Of a DNA stretch of 64,000 nt, positions 1 through 8,904 are shown piece after piece. Under the pieces are notes generated by a model. The model did no database searches. It saw only the letters and a list, made by a program, of their open reading frames with translations, and had not been told where the DNA came from. Both the position numbers and the translations under genes were made by a program. Origin of the DNA: an uncultured Lachnospiraceae bacterium (GTDB lineage: Bacteria > Bacillota > Clostridia > Lachnospirales > Lachnospiraceae); the NCBI GenBank assembly GCA_900318375.1, contig ONKG01000004.1, positions 20,962 to 84,961 on the forward strand. The letters run 5' to 3'. Each line of letters opens with the position of its first letter. Position 1 is the stretch's first letter.

Positions 1-705
1 CTCGGCGGATCCGGTGCCGGCAAGACTACCTTCATGAATGCAGTGATGGGATACGAGCCGGCAAAGGGCAGTATTGCTTACGGTGAATCCGATATTTACC
101 GCGAGTATGAAAAAATGAAATATGAGATCGGATATGTGCCCCAGCAGGACCTGCTGCGTATGGAGGATGTTGTCTACGATACTTTGAATAATTCGGCACA
201 GATGAGGCTTCCGGGCTCTGTCACGGCAGCTCAGCGTGAGGAGCTGGTTGAGAACGCGCTGAATATGTTCGGCCTCTCGCGTGAGAAAAACTCCCTGGTC
301 GGAAAACTCAGCGGCGGACAGCGCAAGCGTCTGAGTATCGCAGTGGAATATATAGGAAATCCTTCATTGTTTTTCCTGGATGAACCGGACTCCGGTCTGG
401 ACGGCATCATGGCCAAGGAGCTGATGACCAATCTGCGCCAGATCGCGGACCAGGGAAAGATCGTCATGGTGATTTCTCATGCGCCGGACCGCGCGTTTGA
501 GCTCTTTGACAAGATCATCGTACTCGCAAAGAGTGCAAAGGACGACAGCGGCCATCTGGTCTATTACGGAGCGCCTGCTGACGCCTGCCGGTTTTTTGAC
601 ACGGAGACACTGGAGGGAATCGTCGGCCGCATCAACCGCAGGGATGAGGGCGGTGAAGGTCTGGCGGACCACTATATCAGAAAATACGAGAATCTCTGCA
701 GATAA
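1..705 (+). CDS. ABCG-like ABC transporter ATP-binding protein (5' truncated)
   Basis: The reading frame is open from the first base, so the start lies outside the window. Seen: a Walker A motif (GGSGAGKT) at the very edge, the ABC signature LSGGQRKRLSIA, Walker B LFFLDEPDSGLD, and a switch histidine in MVISHAP. The tail with a VYYGAP segment followed by an FF pair is typical of ABCG-type half transporters. It should hydrolyse ATP on the cytoplasmic face to power the permease encoded next (864-1679). The substrate cannot be inferred. The internal ATG at base 34 falls inside or after Walker A and is not the real start. Confidence 0.93.
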   Translation, partial: LGGSGAGKTTFMNAVMGYEPAKGSIAYGESDIYREYEKMKYEIGYVPQQDLLRMEDVVYDTLNNSAQMRLPGSVTAAQREELVENALNMFGLSREKNSLVGKLSGGQRKRLSIAVEYIGNPSLFFLDEPDSGLDGIMAKELMTNLRQIADQGKIVMVISHAPDRAFELFDKIIVLAKSAKDDSGHLVYYGAPADACRFFDTETLEGIVGRINRRDEGGEGLADHYIRKYENLCR

Positions 706-741
706 ATGATCCGGATGATCTATCTGGATGATCTGCAGATT

Positions 742-763
742 CAAGACTCGCCTGCGAGTCTTG
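742..763 (+). other. Perfect hairpin between ABC ATPase and permease
   Basis: Arms CAAGACTCG and CGAGTCTTG are separated by CCTG. There is no T-run after it, so it is not a simple terminator. A second stem (TGTGCGG 771-777 with CCGCACA 804-810) follows. Both lie in the 158-bp gap between two genes that should be co-transcribed, so a role in mRNA processing or in setting the subunit ratio is possible; this is inference. Confidence 0.45.
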
Positions 764-863
764 TGCGCCGTGTGCGGGATGCCGCAGGGCATTGTTTTCT
801 GCTCCGCACACGGGTGCAGGAAAACAGAAAAATACAGGGCGGAATATACGGAGAATCTATGTT

Positions 864-1679
864 ATGGGACGAAGAATCGGACGGTTGGAACAGACAGGCA
901 TTTATGTGGGAAAATGCTGGCGCTTATTTATCAATGAAAAACAATGGAAAAATCTGATATCAACACTGATCATCACGGTATTGATCTCTTTTGTCACCAG
1001 TGAGAAGACATTTGAGGACTATGTCCAGACAAAGAACAGTTGTTTTGCTATTGTCTGTGCCTGCATATGGGTCGGCATTTTCAACTCGATCCAGTCGATC
1101 TGCCGGGAGAGAAGCATTATCAAGAGGGAGCACCGCACCGGGCTGCACATCTCCTCCTATATCGGAGCTCATGTGATCTTTGAGGCGGCGCTGGGTGCAG
1201 TGGAAGCCCTGATCGTCCTGGTGATCGTGCTGATCAAAAATAAGTCCCACCTGCCGGAATCGGGTCTGATCTTCCCGCTTGCGGTGGATATGTATATCAC
1301 CTTGTACCTGACAATATTTGCCTCCGACATGATGGCGATCCTGGTATCCTGTGTCGTAAAGGACAGCACTTCCGCGATGACCGTCATGCCCTTTGTCCTG
1401 ATCGTACAGCTGATCATGGCCGGTGTGGTCTTTGAACTGGAAGGGGTCGCGGATAAGATCTCAAATGTCACAGTCAGTAAATGGGGGCTGAACGGTCTGA
1501 TGTCCATTGCGCTGACCAATGATGACATACGCATGAATCCTCTCTTCAAGGAAAACGACTGGCAGAAGGCGGAAGCCGGCAATCTGTTCCGGATCTGGCT
1601 GATCATGGCAGTTATCTCCCTGATCTGTATTGCCCTGGGTACCTTGGCTCTGAGCTTTGTGGACCACGACAAGCGCTGA
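864..1679 (+). CDS. ABC-2 type permease, ABCG-like
   Basis: A 271-residue integral membrane protein with about six hydrophobic segments (near residues 35-52, 65-85, 112-135, 145-170, 185-205 and 245-268), the layout of an ABC2_membrane domain. It begins with a soluble stretch (MGRRIGRLEQTG) and carries an RERSIIKREHRTG loop after the second helix, as in ABCG proteins. The frame is open further upstream to 792, but ATG 864 is preferred because ACGGAG lies about 10 bases before it and the upstream part overlaps a hairpin region. It pairs with the ATPase at 1-705 as a split exporter. Substrate unknown. Confidence 0.82.
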   Translation: MGRRIGRLEQTGIYVGKCWRLFINEKQWKNLISTLIITVLISFVTSEKTFEDYVQTKNSCFAIVCACIWVGIFNSIQSICRERSIIKREHRTGLHISSYIGAHVIFEAALGAVEALIVLVIVLIKNKSHLPESGLIFPLAVDMYITLYLTIFASDMMAILVSCVVKDSTSAMTVMPFVLIVQLIMAGVVFELEGVADKISNVTVSKWGLNGLMSIALTNDDIRMNPLFKENDWQKAEAGNLFRIWLIMAVISLICIALGTLALSFVDHDKR

Positions 1680-1751
1680 TTTTCTTTGATGAATTGGTTT
1701 TCTTCGATGAATTGGTTTTCTTCGATGAGTTGATTTTCTTCGATGAGTTGA
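1680..1751. repeat. Four tandem 18-bp units after the permease stop
   Basis: Units begin at 1680, 1698, 1716 and 1734 with consensus TTTTCTTCGATGARTTGR. Only a few positions differ, and units 3 and 4 are identical. The array begins directly after the TGA of the permease and ends before the terminator, so it is 3' untranslated sequence. Because 18 is a multiple of 3 the array is open in several frames, but no ribosome site or longer gene supports translation. Confidence 0.8.
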
Positions 1752-1779
1752 TCTTACAGTTGATAATAAAAACGACAGA

Positions 1780-1824
1780 ATACCCTCTGCAGTTCTTCTC
1801 AAAGGACTGCAGAGGGTATTTTTT
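1780..1824 (+). terminator. Rho-independent terminator of the ABC operon
   Basis: A perfect 14-bp stem (arms 1780-1793 and 1806-1819, ATACCCTCTGCAGT and its complement) with a 12-base loop, followed by TTTTTT. It closes the ABC transporter transcript. Confidence 0.9.
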
Positions 1825-1897
1825 AGGAGTATTACAGAGTATTATACTTTATCGCGCTTTTCCCGTGACTTCAGCCGCGGACTTGGCATATTGAAGG

Positions 1898-2761
1898 CTA
1901 TTTCAAAGCGACATTATCGGATATGTAGTAGGAATAGCCGTTCTTTTTACAGTAATTGATGATCTCCTTGCGCATTTGGGAACTCTTGGTGTATTCCAGA
2001 ATCGCTATGGTGCGGCCGGCCCTTTTGACCTTCTTGAGGTAAGCCTCATAGTATTTGCGGTCCGCATTGGTCTGCCTCTTGAACTTATTGGAATTGTAAC
2101 CTACGATCCGGGTGAGGACCTCTTCCTGCATGACTCCGTCGATGATCTTGGCCTTGCCCATGCTGATGATCTTGGAGACGAAGACGTCACCGCCGTTTAT
2201 GACGATCGGGATTTTCTTGTTTTTGATACGTGTGAGGATGGAAATAAGGCCGTTCAGGATGGGAGTGCGGTGGTATTCATAGTAGACATCCGTGTTGTCC
2301 ACCCATAAACCGTCCACACCTTTTTTGCGCAGGCTGGGAACCAGCTCATTGACCAGGAAGTTCTGCCAGGCTTTTTTGGAGGTGTCGATCCATTTTTCGC
2401 CGGGCCAGTTGTTGTAGTTGCCCAGTGTGTATTTTTTGAAACGTTTGTAGTAGGAGCGGTATTTCGCGATGGATCCGATACTCAGGTAGCTGTAGACCCT
2501 GCGGCCGCCGGATTTGAGTTTTGAGATTTCCGACTTGGTATAGTTCTGTGCGTCAATGACAATGTGCCGGTAGTTTTTGATTCTTGACGTGTTTTTTAAA
2601 TGCGTCCCGATAAAGACACCCCAGGTTGTGGTTCTGGCGGCTTCTGCGGGGACGTTTGTGACAGGTATGATAGTGATCACTGAAAGCGCTGCCGCTAGGA
2701 GCAGTGCGGTCATACGACGTGTAATGCGGGACCTAAGTGCAGTCCTTTTCTGATCTTTCAT
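1898..2761 (-). CDS. Secreted GH114/TM1410-like glycoside hydrolase
   Basis: A 287-residue protein with a classic signal peptide: basic start (MKDQKRTALRSRITRRM), hydrophobic core (ALLLAAALSVITIIPV) and an AEA cleavage region near residue 41. The mature part opens with WGVFIG, then VIDAQNYTKSEI, VYSYLSIGSI, and DGLWVDNTDVY, the pattern of the TIM-barrel family that includes GH114 endo-alpha-1,4-polygalactosaminidases (TM1410-like). The aspartates in VIDAQ and WVDNTD are likely active-site residues by family analogy. The ribosome site AGGAGGG stands just before the ATG. It probably trims or remodels an extracellular polysaccharide; the substrate is unknown. It stands alone, convergent with the ABC operon. 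Confidence 0.72.
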   Translation of the reverse strand: MKDQKRTALRSRITRRMTALLLAAALSVITIIPVTNVPAEAARTTTWGVFIGTHLKNTSRIKNYRHIVIDAQNYTKSEISKLKSGGRRVYSYLSIGSIAKYRSYYKRFKKYTLGNYNNWPGEKWIDTSKKAWQNFLVNELVPSLRKKGVDGLWVDNTDVYYEYHRTPILNGLISILTRIKNKKIPIVINGGDVFVSKIISMGKAKIIDGVMQEEVLTRIVGYNSNKFKRQTNADRKYYEAYLKKVKRAGRTIAILEYTKSSQMRKEIINYCKKNGYSYYISDNVALK

Positions 2762-2832
2762 CTAAACCCTCCTTTTTTGCAGTAGACGAGACAGGATGAA
2801 GGTATATGTTTTCGTGTATCTGTATTAGAACA

Positions 2833-2861
2833 ATTTTAACATTTTTGTCACAATATGTAAA
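2833..2861 (-). promoter_or_regulatory. Predicted promoter of the GH114-like gene
   Basis: On the minus strand TTTACA (2856-2861) is followed after exactly 17 bases by TAAAAT (2833-2838), about 70 bases before the start codon. The rest of the 330-base gap 2762-3092 holds the two divergent promoters and nothing else recognised. Confidence 0.45.
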
Positions 2862-2972
2862 CAAAATGGTCACGGCTGAAGAAAGTATGCCCTCGATGGG
2901 CGTGGACATGCAGCACTTGCTCAGCCGGTCCCCGGCAGTTTGCCAAACGTATTTTATTTCATTATTGTTCTG

Positions 2973-2981
2973 TGCTATAAT
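2973..2981 (+). promoter_or_regulatory. Extended -10 promoter of the lipid kinase operon
   Basis: TGC followed by TATAAT, a full extended -10 element, about 110 bases before the kinase start. No good -35 hexamer is seen at the proper distance, which is common for extended -10 promoters. Confidence 0.5.
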
Positions 2982-3092
2982 CAATTTGTTTGAGCAGTAT
3001 GTACTCTTTTATTTTACCTGTTCAGGACATCTTTGTGCTGCAGTAGGTTTTTACATCATAAAGACAGGGATCAATGGATGAGGGGTGACCAC

Positions 3093-4031
3093 ATGATTTG
3101 GAAGAAGATTCTGTTTGTTTTCAATCCGGTGGCGGGACGTTCGCAAATTCGAAACAGTCTGCTCGATATAATAGAAATTCTCAGTAAAGCCGAATACAAA
3201 GTGACATGCTATCCCACTGCGGGACGGGGAGACGCAAGAAGAGTCGTCCGTGAGAGAAAAGATGATTACCTGTATATCGTCTGTGCCGGCGGAGACGGTA
3301 CCCTTGATGAAGTCGTAAGCGGAATGATGGAAAACCGGGACAAGCCCTTTGTGCCGATTGGCTACATTCCGGCAGGAACTACAAATGATTTTGCCTCGAG
3401 CCTTCATATTCCGACAGATATGCTCAAAGCAGCAGAGGTGATCGCGCGGGGACGCACTTTCTGGTGTGATCTGGGATGTTTTAATGAAAAGGATTATTTC
3501 ACTTATGTGGCTGCCTTCGGTCTGTTTACCGGCACTTCCTATCAGACACCACAGGAACTGAAAAACCAGCTGGGACATTTTGCCTACATTCTGCAGGGGA
3601 TGACAGAGCTGGGGCGCATGCGTGCCTATCATATGCATGTGCAGGCAGAAGATGAGAATCATGAGCAGTTTATCATAGATGATGAGTTTGCTTTCGGAAT
3701 GGTCACAAACTCGCAGTCGATCGGCGGTTTCCAGAATATTACGGGAAAAGATGTCGACCTGCAGGACGGACTCTTTGAAGCGACTCTGATCAAGATGCCG
3801 AAAAATCCCTTCGAGATGAGTGAAATACTGTTTGGAATCGGAAATCCCGACGCAAAAACAGACATGATCGTCTCCTTCAAGAGTGCGGATATCGTTATGC
3901 AATGTGATGAGATGATTTCCTGGACGAGAGACGGTGAATTTGCGGGCGCGTATAAGGAAGTCCGCCTCAGTCTTAAACCACGGCAGCTGCGGATCCTGGT
4001 GCCGGAAATCTTTGCGGATAAGGGGAAATGA
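3093..4031 (+). CDS. Diacylglycerol/lipid kinase family protein (YegS/DgkB-like)
   Basis: A 312-residue protein starting MIWKKILFVFNPVAGRS, the FNPxAG phosphate-binding signature of the DAGK catalytic family, followed by the nucleotide motif CAGGDGTLDEVVSG and GYIPAGTTNDFASSL. It should phosphorylate a lipid such as diacylglycerol or undecaprenol at the membrane, recycling lipid carriers used in wall polymer synthesis. ATG 3093 is chosen over upstream in-frame codons because AGGGGTG ends five bases before it and the family motif starts at once. Its stop codon overlaps the possible start of the DUF2142-like gene (ATGA at 4028), so the two are translationally coupled and probably act in the same surface pathway. 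Confidence 0.88.
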   Translation: MIWKKILFVFNPVAGRSQIRNSLLDIIEILSKAEYKVTCYPTAGRGDARRVVRERKDDYLYIVCAGGDGTLDEVVSGMMENRDKPFVPIGYIPAGTTNDFASSLHIPTDMLKAAEVIARGRTFWCDLGCFNEKDYFTYVAAFGLFTGTSYQTPQELKNQLGHFAYILQGMTELGRMRAYHMHVQAEDENHEQFIIDDEFAFGMVTNSQSIGGFQNITGKDVDLQDGLFEATLIKMPKNPFEMSEILFGIGNPDAKTDMIVSFKSADIVMQCDEMISWTRDGEFAGAYKEVRLSLKPRQLRILVPEIFADKGK

Positions 4032-6964
4032 TACGACAGGAAAGAGACGATAAAAAAATGAATTCTGCACGAGCAAATCAATATGCCGGAAAATTATTTC
4101 TCCTTTATTTTGCAGTGATCACCGTCATGCTCATTTGGGGGCTTTTTCACTGTACGGAGATATCCTGGACTCCCCGGAATGTCTATGCGGGAGCAGGAGC
4201 GGACTCAGAGAAGCCCGGGAAAAGCGGTTCCTCCGTCGAGCTTTTGGACGACCGGCCGCTTGAAGCTGTCACAGCTGGTGCTTTTGATTCCGGGAAGGGT
4301 ATTGATGAAAAGACAAAACTGTACGGAGTGTCGATCCTGGGCTATGAGAATACCCATGGTCTGCGCTTTACACAGGAGATGATCCGCATGGAAGTGGTGG
4401 ACAGTGACAGCAGGGAGGTCCTTGCAAGCGGGAGCCTGCTGCTACGCAATCACACACCTTACCCGGGAGACGGAACGCAGATGTACATTCCCCTCACCGA
4501 GCCTATCGCGGGTACACAAGGGCGGAATCTTCTGGTCCGTTTTTCCACGGAAGGCCTGACAAGAAAGGGGATTTCTTTCCATGAGGATACTGCCGGTGTG
4601 GAAGCCGGCACGGAAGAAGAACCGGTCCTGGCGGAATTGTATTATCAGAAAAAGAGCTGGAATCCCTTCATGTATCTGGTCTTCTTTTTTCTGGAGACGG
4701 CTGTAGGCCTGGCCTGTCTGGGGCTGTTTAACAAAAGAGTATTTCCGCTTACTCTGCCCGGTGAAGAAAAAAACCAGCCCCGGGCAAGGGGAGCAGTTCT
4801 GCAGAAAAGGGACATCTGCAAGCTTGTCCTTGTCCTGGGAATTGCCTTTTTGATGATTTCCTATACATATATCCATGTTGTGCGTAAGACCGCAGTGACT
4901 TCGTCGGGCGAGTTTCTTGTGCCTGCAAAGGGCGCGGAGGAGACAATAAGGCTGCACCCGGGTGACAGTGTCCGGCAGATCATCATTCCCGGGAAGGATA
5001 AACTTTCCGGCATCGGCGTCCGGCTTGAGAAAGAGGATTCCGGCGGACAGACAGACCCGGTGCTTGTGTGGGCACTCTATGAGGAGGGCAGTACGGAAGT
5101 CCTCAGCAAAGGAAGTGCGCCGCTGTCTGAGCTGAAAAAAGTGAAATCGGTTCTGCCGGGGGACACAGAGGATGAAGATCTTGCGGCGGCAGCGGCTGAT
5201 TTTGTCCACCTTCCTCTGGAGCGGACCGTGGAAGAGGCAGCGGACAGGCGTCTGCTTCTGGAAATGAAGGTGCAGGAGCAGGAGGCGGATGAGGAAACGG
5301 CTCTTGTATTTACCGCCAGCGGACAGACAAACGGATTTTTACAGTATCAGGAAGCCGGCAATAAAAAAGAGCAGGGGGCAGTTTCCGCGGACGGAACGGA
5401 AGCGGATTCCCCCCTGGAGATCTGCCTGATCGGTCTCTATCGGAACAACGGGTTTTTAAAGGGAATGTTCCTTGCAGTCGGCGCAGTTCTCCTTGTGATG
5501 ACCTGCGGACTCTATTTTGCCTCGAAACTGTATAAAGACCGCGCGGCCTGTATGTATTTGTGCAGTGCCTTGTGCATGGGAATGATCTTCAGTTTCATGA
5601 CGCCGGCATATACGATTTCCGACGAACGCACACATATAGACACTGTTTATATTGTCTCTAACCGGCTTCTGGGGATCAATGATGAACCGGGACCCCTGCG
5701 GGCTTATAGACGCGCCTGCGATGTGGATACCTCTATTGCGAATACGATGCCGGTCACTGTTCAGAGATACCGCGCAGCCGCGACGGAATTGTTCCGGCCT
5801 GGGGAAACAGATGCTGTGAATGGATCCTCCGGGAAGGAACTGACAGCTGCCTATAGCCGCAACGCAATCACCAATGTACCCATGCTCTGTTATGTTCCTG
5901 CGGCACTGGGCTTTACAATTGCCAGACTTTTGGGCAGGAATATGATCACCATGATCATGTTCGCCCGCTGGTTCAACCTGATTGCAGGCGTTCTGATCAT
6001 CCGGGCTGCTTTGCGGAGGATGCCTTACGGAGCTGCATGTATGGCGGCCGTCGCCCTCTTTCCCAAGACATTGCAGATGATGGCCTCCTGTTCCTATGAC
6101 GGGATGATCATTGCAGGGACTTTTCTGTTTATCGCCTATGCTCTGGCGGCAGTCTGTGAAGACAATTACAGTATCATAGACCTGATGGTACTCCTTCTGT
6201 CGGGATTTTACGTCGCGTCATGCAAGGGAGGTGTTTTCCTGCCGGTCCTCTGTATAGTCTTTATGATTCCCTTTGCCGGGAAAGGCAGATCTGCAGGCAA
6301 AAAGAAACGGAAAATCTGGACCTGGATCATAGCGGCCATTCCGGGAAGCGCTGTCCTCCTCTTTGCCTTCAAATATGTCAGAAGGGTTCTGGGACTGCTG
6401 GGAAGAGATTCTTCCGCGGCAACGGCTGCTCTCGGGAGCAGAAAGGTCTATTCACTCGCCGATTTCGTTCATTCTCCCCTGAAACTGGTCCGTATTTTTG
6501 TCAATACGATTTCTGTGCGCGGCGACGGCCTCGTCGGTGAACTTGTGGGCAAGAATCTGTCTCAGAAATGGTATCTGGTCTATGCTTTTATTGTGCTCGC
6601 CATACTGGGGGTTCTGAGCCGGAAACTGTCCGCAGGGACGGATGACGGAGACACACTGACTGCGGAAGGAGGAAGGGGCCGCCTGCGGACCGGAGGAAAG
6701 GTCTGGATCTTTTTCCTGGCTGTCTGCAGTACAGCTCTGATCTTTTTGTCCATGCTGGTCGCCTTTACGTCAAAAGGAATGGGATATATTGAAGGACTGC
6801 AGGGCCGGTATTTTCTTCCGGTCGCCCCCCTGGTCTTTCTGTCGGCAGACAATAATGCTGTACGAAGGGACGGATTCCCCGACGGCACGCTTCTCTACAC
6901 TGCGGACATACTTCTTGTCATCACCTTCTGTGAGATCATGATGTACTATATCGGCGGCGCATAA
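4028..6964 (+). CDS. DUF2142-like giant membrane protein (copy 1)
   Basis: A 978-residue protein. Seen: one N-terminal membrane segment (about 22-42), an extracytoplasmic domain, two further segments (about 216-236 and 265-285), a second extracytoplasmic domain of about 180 residues, then a C-terminal multi-helix region. The motif SDERTHID followed by SNRLLG (near residue 529) matches the acidic DExxH motif of DUF2142 membrane proteins, which sit in polysaccharide clusters and resemble GT-C glycosyltransferases. A paralogue lies at 16266-19070. ATG 4028 overlaps the kinase stop; ATG 4058 with AGGAAAGAG upstream is an alternative start. The catalytic role is unproven; a lipid-linked sugar transferase or polymer modification enzyme is plausible. 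Confidence 0.68.
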   Translation: MIRQERDDKKMNSARANQYAGKLFLLYFAVITVMLIWGLFHCTEISWTPRNVYAGAGADSEKPGKSGSSVELLDDRPLEAVTAGAFDSGKGIDEKTKLYGVSILGYENTHGLRFTQEMIRMEVVDSDSREVLASGSLLLRNHTPYPGDGTQMYIPLTEPIAGTQGRNLLVRFSTEGLTRKGISFHEDTAGVEAGTEEEPVLAELYYQKKSWNPFMYLVFFFLETAVGLACLGLFNKRVFPLTLPGEEKNQPRARGAVLQKRDICKLVLVLGIAFLMISYTYIHVVRKTAVTSSGEFLVPAKGAEETIRLHPGDSVRQIIIPGKDKLSGIGVRLEKEDSGGQTDPVLVWALYEEGSTEVLSKGSAPLSELKKVKSVLPGDTEDEDLAAAAADFVHLPLERTVEEAADRRLLLEMKVQEQEADEETALVFTASGQTNGFLQYQEAGNKKEQGAVSADGTEADSPLEICLIGLYRNNGFLKGMFLAVGAVLLVMTCGLYFASKLYKDRAACMYLCSALCMGMIFSFMTPAYTISDERTHIDTVYIVSNRLLGINDEPGPLRAYRRACDVDTSIANTMPVTVQRYRAAATELFRPGETDAVNGSSGKELTAAYSRNAITNVPMLCYVPAALGFTIARLLGRNMITMIMFARWFNLIAGVLIIRAALRRMPYGAACMAAVALFPKTLQMMASCSYDGMIIAGTFLFIAYALAAVCEDNYSIIDLMVLLLSGFYVASCKGGVFLPVLCIVFMIPFAGKGRSAGKKKRKIWTWIIAAIPGSAVLLFAFKYVRRVLGLLGRDSSAATAALGSRKVYSLADFVHSPLKLVRIFVNTISVRGDGLVGELVGKNLSQKWYLVYAFIVLAILGVLSRKLSAGTDDGDTLTAEGGRGRLRTGGKVWIFFLAVCSTALIFLSMLVAFTSKGMGYIEGLQGRYFLPVAPLVFLSADNNAVRRDGFPDGTLLYTADILLVITFCEIMMYYIGGA

Positions 6965-7058
6965 TAATGATGGGGAAAAGACAGACACATGTGTTATGAG
7001 GCTGTTGTTTTGTCCAAATCCTGCCATATATGTGAGGCCCGGTCGGTAATTACGTCAA

Positions 7059-7087
7059 TTGTAGAGCAGGAGGGAATAGTGTATAAT
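7059..7087 (+). promoter_or_regulatory. Predicted promoter of the polysaccharide operon
   Basis: TTGTAG (7059-7064), 17-base spacer, TATAAT (7082-7087). It lies 32 bases before the first glycosyltransferase, in the only sizeable gap (155 bases) of the cluster, and could drive the genes from 7120 onward. Confidence 0.55.
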
Positions 7088-7119
7088 AGCCTGTATGCCA
7101 AAAAGGAAGGCTCTGAGAA

Positions 7120-8025
7120 ATGAAAAAAGTAAATATTTTATTGTCCGCCTGGAACGGCGAAAAATACATCTGCGAGCAGCTGGACAGCCTGCTTGCGCAG
7201 ACTTACCCCGATATCGAAATCCATGTCAGGGACGACGGATCCTCAGACAGAACAAGGGAGATCGTCAAAGAGTATCTTGTTCATCCCAATGTAAAGCTTT
7301 ATGAGGGGGAGAACCTGGGATTCAGGGGAAGCTTTGCATGGCTTCTGGCCAACTGCAGGGACGCGGATTATTATGCCTATTGCGACCAGGACGATATCTG
7401 GATGCCGGAAAAGATCAGCCGCGCTGTCAAGGCCCTCTCCAAATATGATGATATTCCCGCTATATATCTGGGAGACTTTTACTGGGGCGATGATCAATGC
7501 AGACCTCAGTGGCAGTACAAAAATGCCGACAGAGAACATACACTCGTCAAATATATCACCTCGGGGGATATGAACACCTTCGGATTTACCGAGGTCTTCA
7601 ATGAGTGCTGCGCGGCGGGGATCCGTGACAGGAAACCGCTCACTCTCTGTGCCCATGACCAGATCAATTACCTCTACTGCAGGTGCAAGGGCAAGGTGAT
7701 CTGGGATAAAAAGCCGACAGCCTATTACAGAAGGCACGGCGACAATGCTTCCCCGCAGGAGCTCGTCGGCGGAAACAGACTGACACATACCCTGTGGCAG
7801 GTCAGGACTTTTCTGCTGCAGTCCGGAAGGGAAAGGGTATATGAGAAGTTTCAGGAATTCTACGATGCCTATTCCGATATCATGGATGACAAGGAAAAGA
7901 AGACTTTTGAACTGTACCTGAACAAAGGACATCAGTTTAAAAAGGCTCTCTACAGGGGGCGTTACAGAGACAAGGCAGCAGAGGAACTGATGATGAGAAC
8001 CCTGTTCCTGCTGGGCAGAATTTAG
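7120..8025 (+). CDS. Glycosyltransferase family 2 (rhamnosyltransferase-like)
   Basis: A 301-residue GT-A fold enzyme. It begins MKKVNILLSAWNGEKYICEQ, then HVRDDGSSDRT (nucleotide-sugar binding) and YCDQDDIWMPEKI, whose DQDD is the metal-binding DXD-type motif. The pattern LSAWNGEKY plus YCDQDDIW is typical of GT2 enzymes that build rhamnose-containing O-antigen or wall polysaccharides. It is soluble or peripheral, working on lipid-linked intermediates at the inner face of the membrane. It opens the operon directly behind a good promoter and is followed by licD after 23 bases. The donor sugar is inferred from the nearby Rml genes, not shown. Confidence 0.86.
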   Translation: MKKVNILLSAWNGEKYICEQLDSLLAQTYPDIEIHVRDDGSSDRTREIVKEYLVHPNVKLYEGENLGFRGSFAWLLANCRDADYYAYCDQDDIWMPEKISRAVKALSKYDDIPAIYLGDFYWGDDQCRPQWQYKNADREHTLVKYITSGDMNTFGFTEVFNECCAAGIRDRKPLTLCAHDQINYLYCRCKGKVIWDKKPTAYYRRHGDNASPQELVGGNRLTHTLWQVRTFLLQSGRERVYEKFQEFYDAYSDIMDDKEKKTFELYLNKGHQFKKALYRGRYRDKAAEELMMRTLFLLGRI

Positions 8026-8048
8026 ATTCCTTCAAGAAGGGAAGAACT

Positions 8049-8903
8049 ATGCTTTATAGAGAATATGATGAAAAGACTCTGAAGAAGCTCCAGAAAACAG
8101 AACTGGAGATTCTGAAGGATTTTGACGAGCTTTGCAGGGAGAACGGACTCTCCTATTTCGGCGGCGGCGGCACAGCCATCGGCGCGGTCCGTCACAAGGG
8201 TATGATCCCCTGGGACGATGACATCGATGTCGGCCTCGTCCGGAAGGACTACGTCAAATTTCTCCGCATTGCAAAGCAGAAAAAATGGAGAGAAAAGTAC
8301 AATGTCATCAACGCGGAGACCATGGAAAATTATCCTCTGATGTCGACGCGCTGGTGCAAAAAGGGGACAAAATTCAAAGAGGATGCCCTCAAGACGCTGG
8401 ATGGCGATCTGGGTATTTTTCTGGATGTCTATTGTTTTGACAATATTCCCGACAACGAGCTTCTTATGAAAATCCACGGATGGCGCAGCTGGTTCTGGGG
8501 GAAACTTTTGATCCTCTACTGGCTGGACGAGCCGGTCCTGTATTTTGACGGTTTTCTGGGAAAAGCAGTGACAGGCATCTGCAAGGGAGTTCACCTGGGG
8601 ATGCGGGGGCTGCATATCTCTCCCCGCTGGCTCTACAGACATACCAAACGGGTCACTACCTGTTATGACGGAAAAGAGACCAGGCGTGTCAATTATATGC
8701 ACGATCCTCGTCCCTTTATCAGTATAATGAACAAATCGGATATTTTCCCGGTGCGCAGGATGGAGTTCTCCGGACAGGAAATCTGTGTCCCTGCAAATGT
8801 CGAGGCCTATCTGGACAGACGCTTCGGTGACTATATGACACTTCCGCCTGAGGACAAGAGGCATAACCATCCCCCTTACGAACTGGATTTCGGGGAGGAA
8901 TAA
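8049..8903 (+). CDS. LicD family phosphotransferase
   Basis: A 284-residue protein with the hallmark LicD block GTAIGAVRHKGMIPWDDDIDVG (written in two parts here: GTAIGAVRHKG and MIPWDDDIDVG, near residues 40-62), containing the DDDID metal-binding nucleotidyltransferase-fold signature. LicD proteins transfer phosphocholine or other phospho-alcohols to teichoic acids and capsules. Here it probably decorates the cluster's polysaccharide. No choline kinase, uptake or CDP-choline genes are nearby, so another phospho-group such as phosphoglycerol is equally likely. It sits between the first glycosyltransferase and the flippase; its TAA nearly abuts the GTG of the next gene. Confidence 0.88.
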   Translation: MLYREYDEKTLKKLQKTELEILKDFDELCRENGLSYFGGGGTAIGAVRHKGMIPWDDDIDVGLVRKDYVKFLRIAKQKKWREKYNVINAETMENYPLMSTRWCKKGTKFKEDALKTLDGDLGIFLDVYCFDNIPDNELLMKIHGWRSWFWGKLLILYWLDEPVLYFDGFLGKAVTGICKGVHLGMRGLHISPRWLYRHTKRVTTCYDGKETRRVNYMHDPRPFISIMNKSDIFPVRRMEFSGQEICVPANVEAYLDRRFGDYMTLPPEDKRHNHPPYELDFGEE

Positions 8904-8904
8904 T

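Noticed and set aside
1680-1751. CRISPR-like array
   Set aside because: Units are contiguous with no spacers and no cas genes are present.
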